The notes below the pieces were generated by a model. That model was given only the letters and a program-made list of their open reading frames with translations, was not told the origin of the DNA and made no database searches. This document shows, one piece after another, positions 53,387 to 64,000 of a stretch of DNA of 64,000 nucleotides. The number at the start of each line of letters is the position of its first letter. Positions within the stretch are counted from its first letter, which is position 1. Made by a program: the position numbers and the translations under genes. The stretch is from Tetrahymena elliotti 4EA. Lineage: Eukaryota; Ciliophora; Oligohymenophorea; Hymenostomatida; Tetrahymenidae. The stretch spans positions 62,001 through 126,000 of the forward strand of contig JH720380.1 of the NCBI GenBank assembly GCA_000231825.2. The letters are read 5' to 3'.

Positions 53387-53791
53387 ATGAGTGAATTCCT
53401 ACCTATTGAAAATGAAATTAGTTTAAAAGAATAATACAAAAACCTAATTCCATACTACCTAAGAAATTAATTGAAAATTTATAAAAAATAGATTTAATTT
53501 AAAGAATTTTAATAACAACAGTAAATGTAATAAATGATTGATGATTCATTTGAGTTCGCTAAAGCGAACTTTAACTTTGAAAAAGCTGTTTAAGAAATAT
53601 TTTAAGGGATAATAGGAATTATTTAAACTTCAATTCACCGAATTTTTTTTTTCAAAAACAAAGTAGATGTTGATGTAATTAAATAGTTCCATACTCCTTT
53701 AGATATTGAATAGATTTTTATTTTAAGCAGCAATTAAGACTTGAAAATAGTAATTTTATGGTTTAGCAAAGTCGATAAATATTTAAAGTGA
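53387..53791 (+). CDS. Small single-exon protein of unknown family, 134 aa (paralogue)
   Basis: An uninterrupted frame of 135 codons starts MSEFLPIENEISLKEQYKNL and ends SKVDKYLK. It is a diverged paralogue of the 130 aa protein at 38195-38587, with matching blocks in the same order: LIPYYLRNQLKIYKK, EIFQGIIGIIQ, FKNKVDVDVIKQFHTPLD and IVILWFSK. The middle differs: here it has a poly-Gln stretch (QQQQQMQQM). There is no signal peptide or obvious transmembrane helix. No known domain was recognised. Conservation of the C-terminal half with conservative hydrophobic changes supports a real, folded protein. Confidence 0.75.
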
Positions 53792-54675
53792 TTTCTTATT
53801 AATTCATATTTATTGCTTTTATTTTGTGTAAATATTTTGTTTTCTTCCTTATATTTTTAAGAAAGTAAAGATTTTTTTCTGAATTTTTCCTTTCAGAAAA
53901 TCCTTTTTCTTTTAATTTTTTAGAATATTTAATTCTTAAATTGCTGAATGCATTTTTATGAAATATATCTGTAAGATTTTTTTCATATTTACTTTTTCAA
54001 CTAATTCATTTTAAATCATTTTAAAATAATTCTCTAAAAAATTATTTATTAAATTAAAATAAAATGCTTTGTTTTTTAACAATTTTTATAGAAGTTAAAG
54101 ATGACATCAATTTTGATTTAGGAAAATTGCTTTTTTAATCAATTTCCTTTAAAAGATATAGTTCATTTATTATATATTAATTTTAATGCAATCTTTAAAA
54201 TCTGTCAATTTTTATTAATTATTTCAATTTTCTCTCAAGCTAAAAAATCTTTTATGAACATTTAAAATTTCTTTAAAGAACTTGAAATGCTTTATTTTTT
54301 AAAATGCAAACTCTATTTTTAATGCATTAATAGAATTTTGTGAAAGGTAATTTAAGATAGATTTTTGTACTTAAATATTAACCTTTAATATTTTTCTCTT
54401 GTAAAATAACTAAAAAAAAATATTATGAAGTTCTTAATAATTCATTCAAAAAATGAGTAAAATTAAAAATATTTTGCTCTCATTTTTAAGATTTTATAAA
54501 TGAAAAAGAAAATTAAGATAAGGAAGTAGTCTCTAATCAATAAATTTAAACCTCTAAATACTTTTTGAATTTAAATTTAATTTATTTGATATTAGAGGAA
54601 GAAAGCTAAGAGAAAAAGAAAATAATTAATTAATTAAAAAACAAAGATAGAAATCAATTTTTAGTAAATATAAAA
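53792..54675. other. Intergenic spacer
   Basis: A+T-rich spacer rich in T-runs between the 134 aa gene and the uncertain 139-codon frame. No feature was recognised. Confidence 0.55.
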
Positions 54676-55095
54676 ATGACAAAAAATTTTTAACAAATTA
54701 AATCGCTATCTAGGAAGTTCCACAGTTTTTTACTCAATCAAGCCATAATTATGCTTAACTATAAATTGATTTCTTTACAAAACAAATAAGGAATGAAATA
54801 AATCCCGATCATGTCAAGATCGAAAAAATCTGACAAGGAATAATCAAAAACAATAATCTCTTTTCAATTTATTCTTTTTTTAAAAGATTTTCTTTCCTAA
54901 AATACTTCACACCAAAAGATGATATAATTCAAAAGATCAATCAAGTTTTTAAAGGAAAATCTTTGCTATGCATTCATTTAACTGTCTACCCCTAAGTTTT
55001 TTACAATCCAATAAGATCTTTTCAGTGATATCATTAATAAAATTTCAAAATATTAAAAAGAAGATATTAAAATAAAATTAGATAACAAGCAATGA
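54676..55095 (+). CDS. Uncertain small open frame, 139 codons
   Basis: A frame of 140 codons including TGA starts MTKNFQQIKSLSRKFHSFLL. Base composition here is slightly less A+T-rich than the flanks (codons such as TCG, CCC, CCG). With TGA as the only stop, a frame of this length is expected by chance fairly often. An overlapping frame (about 54880-55027) reads FLKYFTPKDDIIQKINQVFK and looks at least as protein-like, so the true frame, if any, is open. No family was recognised. Confidence 0.25.
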
Positions 55096-55714
55096 AGAAA
55101 AACAAATAAATTAAATAAAAGAAAAAACTAAAAAAAATTTAAAAATTAATAAAAGAATTAAAAATACAAAAGATATTAATTAAAGATACAGATAGACAAA
55201 TAGATAAGAGAAATGATAAGAAAAACTAAGAAATAAAAAAAAATTAAAAAAACAAACAAAAAAAGAAGAAAAATTTTAATTTATTTTTCTAATTGATTAC
55301 ACACGCACTTATTTTTCTATATATTTTTAATTTTTTTGTGCATTTTAAATAATTTGTTTAAATGTGACTTGCTTTTAAATAACAAAATTTATAAAATTTA
55401 GATAATCTTGATACTTTAAATAAATAAAAATTAATTGGTTTTTGTAAATAGATTATTTCTTAAAACATTATGTTTTTGAATGGTAGTAAATATTTTTATT
55501 TGGAGTTAATAACTTAAAATATTTAATTAATTGAAAAGTAATGTATTATGAAAAAGTAAATGAATCTATATATAATGGGTACTTACTTATATATGTCTAT
55601 AAATTATTTTGATTTCTTATTCTTTTCGCTTTATTCCTAAATATCCTAATAGAAATTAAGAAATTTTTTAGAAGAAAACAATATAAAGTTAATTAATATT
55701 ATATTTGTTAAGAA
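55096..55714. other. Intergenic spacer, A-rich part
   Basis: The first 180 bases are strongly A/G-biased on the plus strand (AAAAAC, GATAGACA, AAGAAGAAAA words). The rest is ordinary A+T-rich spacer leading into the 1436 aa gene. No coding frame was recognised. Confidence 0.55.
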
Positions 55715-58700
55715 ATGAGTAGAACATAATAGTAATAGCAAAAGAATAATCAAAAAACCTATACAGATATAGGAGGTAATTTACATAACCATTATCTTAA
55801 AACAGTTAAACTTTATTTTATTTTATATTTTTAGGGTTTTTATCTCCTTAGTCATAGCTTAATGTTCCTTCTACTGCCCATTCTTGTGAGAATCCATTCC
55901 GTTTCATAGCAAGAAACACTTAAGATTCTACAGAGAGTATTATTATTAGCATTTTTTTTTCAAAACAAGCATACAAAGCTATATAAAGCTTAATGCATAA
56001 TGAATATCAATAATTATTAATTATTTTAAGGAGGCGAAGGTTAGGATAATAAATCAAATCCATTGTCTAGCATTGAAGATGATGATATTACAACTTAGCG
56101 CAAGTTACTCCTTTAAAAATTGAAAAAAATAGAAAGTAGAAAACAACAGAATAGTTTTAACTATAAGCGTGATAATAATAGCTGGTCAAATGAACTGAAT
56201 TTGTGTTCTAGCTATAAATAAGGACCACTACCTATAAATTAAAAAGAATATTGTTTCACTTTTAATGATGATATATCATCTCAGAAGACTCTTACAGAAT
56301 AAAGTGTAGGAGGGCATTTGTAGTAGCAATAAACTTAACAAAAAAACTCAATCATTTAATCAAGCCCCAATTAAACTGATGAGAATGCATCATCAATAAA
56401 AAAACTAAAAGGAGAAATAGATTCAATGAAAAATGAGCTTGAAAACTCTTAATCAACAAATATTTAGTTGAAAAATGATTTAAGGATAAAGGTAAATAAT
56501 TAAATTAATTTTTAAGAAACTTGGAATTAGCTTTCCAAATAACAAATGAGTAAAGTCAATAAGTTAAAAATAACATATTTGTTAATTTTTAAAAAAAAGA
56601 TTCAGTAAATTGAGGATTTGTAAAGGGAATATGAAAAATTCAACAGTTAGTAGCAACAATAAGAATTTTAAAACTTGAAAGGTGGTCGAAACAATGCATC
56701 TAGATCAATAGAAAGTGTGAGAAATATATAGATTTAAAATACGATTGAAGAATAAGTAAACAATTTAAGTTAATTTGTTTGAATGAAAAAGAATCTGAGA
56801 AGACTTCAACTTCTCTTCATTAAATAAGAAAATAATGAATGATTCATACATATAATAAATATCATATTTTTAATTTAAATTTTTAAATTTTAACGAATAT
56901 TTTTTCTTTTCATAAATACAGAAAAAATTCATTGATTAATTAATTTCTGAAAGTCATTTAAAAGATACCTAGATAAATCTTCTCAAGCGTGAATTGAACA
57001 ATTTTAGTAAATTAATTATTACACCCACGTTAATCTTTCATTTATTTATGTTAATTACTTTCAAATTTCTTATTCTTTTATTTAACTTTTAGTAACTCAA
57101 ATCTAATAAATCAACTTTTTATTAACAGGTAATATAATTAACAGGCAAAAAGAAGAAATTGCCAAACTTTATAATATAATTGCTTAAAATAATATTCATA
57201 TCAATCCTAATAATTTTAATTCCGCTTACAAAAAAAATCCTAAAGACTCATAATAGCAAACTATCACTCACCAGAATTATTTAAAAATTGCTTAAACAGA
57301 ACCTGATTTAAGAGATGAAGAGTAAACATTTTTTAATTTTCTTCAATAATTAATTTTGTAGTTTATTAAATCAGTTTGAATAGTTTTTGCTTATTCAATA
57401 AATTTGTAATAGAAAGATTAATTTTTTTTAAATACGAAAAGATTTAAACATTTTGATGAGAGAGAATACATATATCACATCCAAAAACTTTAAAAAAAGA
57501 TTGAGGCTTTGTAAGAAAGCGATTAAAACAAATAAAATTAAGCAAGCAACAATCTTAGAACTTTAAACAATCAAGATTAAATTGATAATTAGCTTTAACA
57601 GTAATTAAAAATTAAATCCAATAGAAATATGCAGCATCAAAGTAAATTTTTAAGGCCTTTTAAATCTATTTATTTATCTTAAACTTTTTTAATTTTGAAA
57701 AGTTATTAATTTTGAAAGAAAGAATTCAGACTGTTCTCCTATTTAAAATTAAAAACAGAGCTAATAAATATCAAATCAAATTAAAAACGAAAATGGAGTG
57801 AATAACTAAGAAACAATTTAATTTTGTTAATCCTCTCTCTTGGAAAGTGATTTATTCAATAATCCATAGAAAAATAAAGAGTTTGGAGTTATAAATTTGA
57901 TAGAAATGGAATCATTCAATATCTCTCCAATAAAAAATAAATCTTATAAACAAGATAAAAGTACCATTTGTGATAAATCTTGCTTATAAGCTATTTTAAC
58001 TATTGAAGAACTTTCATACAGAGCTTAGAAAATGAATAAATAAAATCCAACAACTGCTACTATAAATAACAGCACAGAGTAATATTTAATTATTATCAAT
58101 CACCTATATTTATTTTAATAATAGTAAAATTTTAGGAATCGAAAATTTACAAGAAGAAATTGAACTTAAATAGAACAACTTTTAAAATAAAATTAAAAAA
58201 GTGTTAGAAATAAACAATGTTTCTTAACAACCTGAATAAGAAACAAATAAAATTTATCAGTCGAGATAAGATTTATCTCCTAATTTTTATGACTTTGTTT
58301 AAGAAATCTAACAAAACGAAGCTAAAAAGCAATCTCCTTCATAAAATAACAGCAAAACAAATTCAAAGCAGAAAGACAGACAGTTTTCAAGCTATAATAA
58401 AAATGAATAAATGATTACAAATAATATGCAAAATTAATATGAATAAGATTAGTTGTCTTAGTTTTAGAAAAATAATAAGAAATCAATAGATTAATAAATG
58501 AAAAGTTCTTATGATATTTCCTAAAAATAAAATAGTTAAACCTCATCAAATACAAGTATATTTGATTCGAAGTTGAAAGAATAGCAAAGAGTTAATTCTC
58601 TAGATCATTAACGCTTAAGTAAATACTCTAAATTAGAAATTTTAAAGTAATAAAATACAGAAAATTTATATTAATAATACGACTTCTAGTATCAACACTA

Positions 58701-60801
58701 AATTTAAAATAGCAATTCTAAAAGTGAAGCAGTCTTAAACTCTTAAAAAATTGATAGCCATTCTCGCTCAGATAAATAAAAAAATAATAGCGGCTAAATT
58801 ATATAGAAAATATCTCCACACTCTACAAAGGAATAAGCTTAGCATTTGAAAATTATATTTGATTAATCAGATTGTTCTATGCAATTTAGAGAAGAAATAA
58901 ATCACTTCAATAAAATAATTGAAGGTAAAAGAAGATCTAGTTTAAACTTTGACTTAACAAGTTCTATTCAATAAGAAAATGAAAATTCTAATCAGAGCAA
59001 ATAATATTCAAATGGAATTGAGAAACATTCAAATTCAAAAAAATTTATTAACGAAAAATCAACAAGTTCTTAATAATTTAACGTTTTTCATGAATAAAAG
59101 TAATCTTTTCATTAAAATAAAACCCAACCTGTAAATAATAGTTAAAATTTTAACTCGCAAAGAATAATCACTGATCCATTCATTCACACAGAAAATTTAA
59201 GATTCTATGAAAACGGCTACTAAACAGCAACTTGCAATTAATAAGATTAATAGTTAAGAGCTGGAATGGGAGTTTCTAGTGCTTAGAACTTGAATCCTTA
59301 TGCTTAAAGAAGTAACCGGGTTAATTCTATAACTCAGTTTGAAAATAAGCATTTTGTTGGAAGTATAGTCAGTTCTAGTTCCAAAAAAAAAAATAATCAT
59401 AACACTAACAGTACTAGCAAAGGAAGCAAAATAAAAATCGATTCATCTAACTCAATTCATGAAAATGCAAATAAACTTTTGCACTCTTAAACTAATAATG
59501 TATTTGTTTCTTCAACACCTAAGGGTAACTAAGAGTAGATTTCTTCTAATTCTAAATAAAAGCTAGGAGTTAACCTAGCAAATGGAAATAGCTACCATCT
59601 ATAATATAAGCATCATGATAAATACGATTTCTATTATTCAAGCAGCTCTAATAATATTACTACAAATCCTACAAACAGCTAGTCAGATGATCTTTCTTAA
59701 AACAAAAAAAGCCAATAAAATAATTCCTAATATTAAAATAATAAGAAAAATTCATTTCACTGTATATAGCCAAATAGCACCAGTAGCAACCATGCATAGC
59801 ATAATTCAAATTAATCTAGTGGTGATCTTAAGTATTAAAACAAAGTGATATCTAATAAACAAAAGAAAAATGCAGGAATGATTATTAATACTATAACGAG
59901 TAGAGATTATGAAAGTATTGGTGTATCAAGTACTTCTTCGTCTCAAATAAGAAAATAAATTGCATCTACTGTGAATGAAGCTGTGAGAAATTCTACTTAG
60001 CATCTTCAAATAATTTAAAATTCTAATAACCTTTCAAATTCTCAATCTAATCAATAATTTGTTTCTCAATAATTTTAAGTCTCAACAAACAGAAATCAAG
60101 ATAATTCCTCAATAGACTCTTGCTCAAATAGAAAATAATAAGAAAAGAATAACTATGAGCAAAATATGATATAATAAAACTATCATGGTCTATAAAAGAT
60201 ATTAAATTAGCACATCAACAAATAGCCTTATGAAAGTAAAGCTAATACTCGTTGCCCTCCCTCTAATTTGGAAAGATTAAGAGAAGTAAAAAATAGAGTA
60301 AAAGAATTAAATCTTAATGGTGATGCAACTTAATTATAACCTTAGTATCATTAACAAAAGGAGAATCTTCCACCTACTCCAAACTATAATATCATAAATA
60401 GCTTATTTTCTGCTAACAACTATCATGAAGTTTAAAGTGCTTAAAATAAAAACTAAATTTACAAACCAATAGATAATAAAAGTTTGGAAAATCCAAATAC
60501 CATTTCAAGGAGAAGTTCTCAAGGTAACTAATTCTCAAGCATAAATAATAAAGCAGTATCAGCGTTAACAAATTTTAGTTAGCAAAAAAACGACTTTGAA
60601 CCCGTTAGTGATAAATTCTCATAAATCCTAAAAGAGAAAATAAACTAGAAAAGCAATACCTAATAAAAAAATGATGATTATCATAACTTTGCAATTAAGC
60701 GTAATTCATCTTACAATAGTCACCACTCCAAAAATTAAAATTAGAGTTTAGATTAAAATTCTAGAAAATCTGACTCTTTAAAGAGATCTTAAAAGTGTTG
60801 A
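55715..60801 (+). CDS. Low-complexity coiled-coil protein, 1436 aa
   Basis: Nine exons: 55715-55775, 55835-55936, 56031-56491, 56600-56755, 56922-57006, 57129-57321, 57442-57641, 57703-58078, 58125-60801; every phase agrees; total 1437 codons. Residues 1-60 include GGFLSPQSQLNVPSTAHSC. Heptad-rich segments follow in the early exons (IKKLKGEIDSMKNELENSQ; QIEDLQREYEKFNSQ; INRQKEEIAKLYNII; YHIQKLQKKIEALQESDQ; IENLQEEIELKQNNF). The last exon encodes about 892 residues of Ser/Asn/Gln-rich sequence with scattered Arg and few hydrophobics, probably disordered. There is no catalytic motif, signal or membrane helix. A scaffold role is plausible; the family was not recognised. Introns are 46-166 nt. 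Confidence 0.88.
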
Positions 60802-61814
60802 TTAAATTAAACCAGCATAATTAATAATACCAATTAAATTCTTTAATATTTAGATAAAAAATTTCAATTTCTAGCTGATCAGTGGTTAGGTTAATCAGCT
60901 TATCAAAAAATTTTTCTTATTTTCTAAATAACCAACAAAAGCAAAACAAATCACAAAAATGTTTACTAAGTTTTCCCATACTTTTAAAAAAAATTAAATT
61001 ACTAAATTAAAAAATTAATTTATTATAAAATAAATAAAGAGTTTTATTTGAGAGTTTATATTAAATAATCAATCTAAGTTTTGTTTTTCTTTTCGTACAT
61101 GATTAAAATACATACTACCTTTGACCCTTCTGCATTTTCCAAAATTAATTTTTATTTTTTCAAATTTATGTTTCTGTTTAAATGTAAGATAAATTTATTC
61201 AAACTTATTTAACATTTTACTATTTTTGTTTCTCTGAATAGGGATTATGCTACACTTATAAAACCAATATCTGTAACTTAAAAATAAAGTGAATATTAAA
61301 GAAGTTTTTACATTTTTTTTAACTATTATTATCTAAAAAAAATAAGGTCAACATATTATGATTTATGAGAATTTAACTTTGAAAATAATTTAACAAATCT
61401 TTTCAATTATTAAATATTAATCAAATATATCAAAATTAGTATTTCATAATTTTGTAAAAGAATAGCTGAGTATTCACTTCCATGAATTATCGCTTTGTTA
61501 AAGATGATTATTTCTAATTATGGCTCTTAGCTTTTCAAAAATTTCCAAAAATTGTTTGGTACTTAACTTCACTTGTGAGCTATATGATGAAAATTGATTG
61601 ACTTTATTTATTTTTTGCTGCACACATGAAATTGCATATTAGCTCATCCAGCTCACTCAAATATTCTTTAACAAAAAAAATAAATAAACAAACAAAAAGT
61701 TCCTTTAAAATTAACAAGTCTTCATTTCTTTAAGAAAATAATTTAATAAATTCAAGAAAGAAAATAAATAAATAATTAAGCAAAAATACAAAAAAACAAA
61801 ACAAAAAGATTAAA
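60802..61814. other. Intergenic spacer and Rab leader
   Basis: A+T-rich spacer between the 1436 aa gene and the Rab gene. The 130 bases before the Rab ATG are A-rich with AAACAAAC and AAATAAATAA words, as is usual for leaders in this window. Nothing else was recognised. Confidence 0.6.
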
Positions 61815-62525
61815 ATGAGTGACAACGTGTTTATTAAAATTATTGTAGTAGGTGAATAAAATGTTGGTAAGACCTGTATCTTAGCAAGGTATTCTCGTGA
61901 TTAGTTCGATAACACATGCCCTCCCACATTAGGTATGGACTTCTAATCTAAGTTACTTGAATATAAGGGAAAAACCATCAGATTGTAATTGTGGGATATA
62001 GCAGGTCAAGAAAGATACAACTCTGTTTCTAAGTTATATGTTAGAGGAGCTTATGGTGCTTTAATTGTAGCAGACATCAAGGAAGAAGAATCATTATAGA
62101 ATACTCTCAAGTGGAAGAAAATGATTGAGGACTCATGTGATCAAAAGAACGGCAAACCAATTCCTATGATCCTTGTTTAAAATAAAGTTGACGAATTGAA
62201 AAGTGTAGGACAAATTTAAGACTTCTAAAAGGAAAGTTATTTAAAGAATTTCGCCTAATAAAATGGATTCAATGGAGCCCTTTAAGTTTCTGCAAAAGAT
62301 AACACTAATATTCCTGATATTTTCAATATGCTTATTGATGAAATTATTAGCTAAGGTTTCCTCAGCAATTTCGATACTAGTGTTCCTGATAAAAACTACA
62401 ATAGACCTGCCAACAATGATAATTATTAAAACCCTCAAAGCACTGCTCCTAAAAAGCTTTAATAAAACGCCTAAACTTCCTCTTCTTCAAAGAAAAGCTC
62501 TTCCTCTAATTCTAATTGTTGTTGA
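61815..62525 (+). CDS. Rab small GTPase, Rab32-like, 236 aa
   Basis: Intronless, 237 codons. G-box motifs are intact: P-loop GEQNVGKT (13-20), switch I around CPPTLGMDF (Thr38), WDIAGQERY (60-68), NKVD (123-126) and a SAK-type motif (VSAK, about 160). The WDIAGQE form (Ile instead of Thr after WD), together with LKWKKMIED and [13 protein letters not shown], is typical of the Rab32/38/29 group, which acts at endosomes, lysosome-related organelles and mitochondria. The C-terminal hypervariable region is Ser/Asn/Gln-rich and ends NCC, two cysteines for geranylgeranylation. Start chosen: only this ATG precedes the conserved core, after an A-rich leader. Confidence 0.97.
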
Positions 62526-63446
62526 AGAATTATTTTTATATTCTATTAATCCATCTAGCTTTTAGTCTTTCAAGAATTTTGTAATGATTTGAAATAAAGT
62601 AAAATATATAATTAGTTAGTTAGTTAATTATCATTCAACCATCTGTGTTTTATTACATACAATACCTGATAAGAAAGATAGATTTGTATGATAAGCGTAA
62701 TGAAAATTTTATCAAATATAAATGTATATTTTAAGAAGCAAATTATAAAGCTAATAATTAATAAAAAATTTAGCAAATAAAATATAGAGATAGTGCATAC
62801 TCATCTAATTAATATGAGAAAGACTTAGGTGTATTATAAATTCATATTTACTTACAAACTTAGCAAAAATCAGAAAATTATTATATATTAATTTATCTTT
62901 TATCAGATTTAGCATTATTAAATTATATAAATATTTATTTTATGTCGTTTCTCATTTTAGTATCAAATTATTACCTTTCGCCTTCCATCCATCAATAAAT
63001 ACATCCATCAGTCAATATTCATTCATTTCTTTACTTATTACATCTTTTTTGATCTTCCTTTTAATATCAATAAGCTTTGTTAGGATAAATCAAAACCCAA
63101 GTGTTTAAGATTCGGAAAAAATTCAAATTTCAGTGATTATTATGCTGATATTTTACCAATTAATTTTGACCAGGATCTTCTTTAAAAAGAAATAAATTTT
63201 GAATGATATTATTAAATTAATTTATATTGAATAAAACATACAATTGTATGTATAATTTGTGAATAAACAAGCAAACAAGCTCATTTGATTATTTGATTGA
63301 TTTTATTTATTCTTTTATAAATAGATTTTTAAATTAAAAGAAATAAATATTATATTATTAAAATTAATAAGTATATTATAACCATAACTAAATAAATATA
63401 TTCATTCATTATATTTTTAAGTCTTCATTCAATTTTATTATTTGCT
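62526..63446. other. Convergent intergenic spacer
   Basis: A+T-rich spacer between the 3' end of the Rab gene (plus) and the 3' end of the Gln-rich gene (minus). A short CATCCATC-like tract near 62990-63020 is the only structure noticed. Confidence 0.6.
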
Positions 63447-64000
63447 TCATTCGTTTTGGTGATCATAATACTTTTTAGGTTCTAGTTATTTTACATAAAA
63501 ATATATTTTTAGCATAATTTTAAAAATTACAATTAGGATTTAATTAATAATATGCTGATAAATTACCTTCTTTAACTCCAGGATTATACATATTTTCCAT
63601 CATTCCAATACCTTAATTAATTGGCTACATTTACTGATTGGTGAAGGGGTATTAACCAAACTGTTATTAGAAATGCTATTATGGGACATAAGGAGACTAT
63701 TGCATTTATTACTATTACATTTACTATGTTTGTGCATATGGATTTTATTAACTAATATTGAAACTTATTTAGCTCATAATTTAAACTTAATCAAAAATAT
63801 TACTGGCTTGGAGGGATTCCTTAGCTTAAATTGTTCATAAATTAATTAGAAAGCATTTAGTTTTGATTAATATTCATGCTATTCATTAAATTGTGGTCTT
63901 TCATAAAACTAGCCTGTTGATATAAAAAGAAATAATAAATATAAATATATTTTTTGAATTTTTATAAATACTGGTCCAATAGGGTTCATGCTTGGAAAAG
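63447..64000 (-). CDS. C-terminal part of a Gln/Asn/Met-rich protein (continues beyond the window)
   Basis: Partial exons (minus): 64000-63972 (cut by the window edge), 63913-63804, 63763-63567, 63481-63447; phases 0, 2, 1 agree. Introns are 58, 40 and 85 nt; the 40 nt one is the shortest I accept with confidence. The visible protein reads FPSMNPIGP, ASFMKDHNLMNSMNINQNQM, then a Gln-rich prion-like stretch (NPYAQTQQMQQQQMQQ; HFQQQFGQYPFTNQQMQ), GIGMMENMYNPGVK and the end PKKYYDHQNE. Reading straight through instead of splicing at 63566 gives an A+T-rich tail, so the spliced ending is preferred. The N-terminal domain, and so the function, lies outside the window. Confidence 0.8.

Overview
The window is about 78-80% A+T. 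Every long coding frame reads TAA and TAG as sense (glutamine) and ends only at TGA. Genes are rich in Gln, Asn and Ser, and are interrupted by short A+T-rich introns (about 40-350 nt, GTAAA...TAG). This is the nuclear genome of a ciliate that uses the Tetrahymena-type code; a macronuclear Tetrahymena or close relative fits best. No telomere repeat, rRNA or convincing tRNA was seen. All gene models below were translated by eye with TGA as the only stop; in the accepted multi-exon models the exon lengths and intron phases add up.

Layout. 0.2-15.3 kb (all minus): two large paralogous leucine-rich-repeat proteins (1780 and 1415 aa) flank a two-pass membrane protein. 16.7-19.0 kb (minus): selenoprotein O, whose only stop, TGA, falls exactly at the conserved selenocysteine position. 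20.9-26.1 kb (plus): a tandem pair of multi-pass membrane RING-H2 proteins. 26.1-32.2 kb: a 6 kb gene-poor stretch with an odd block (about 27.4-29.2 kb) that holds a set of related small hairpins. 32.2-38.6 kb (plus): an ALY/REF-like mRNA export adaptor with a probable GC-AG intron, a TTLL10-like ligase, and a small protein of unknown family. 39.1-42.6 kb (minus): a coiled-coil protein. 43.9-46.3 kb (plus): another coiled-coil protein. 46.8-49.7 kb (minus): a type I membrane protein. 50.3-53.1 kb (plus): a fragmented leucine-rich-repeat-like locus. 53.4 kb (plus): a second member of the small-protein family. 55.7-60.8 kb (plus): a 1436 aa low-complexity coiled-coil protein. 61.8 kb (plus): an intronless Rab32-like GTPase. 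Right edge (minus): the C-terminus of a Gln-rich protein.

How the genes relate. There is no operon logic; each gene has its own A+T-rich spacer. Two themes recur. One is local duplication: LRR pair, RING pair, small-protein pair, and repeats in spacers and one intron. The other is cytoskeleton and membrane traffic: TTLL ligase, Rab GTPase and large coiled-coil proteins. The most notable observations are the TGA in selenoprotein O, the undescribed small-protein family, the conserved unnamed domains in the LRR pair, and the hairpin cluster.
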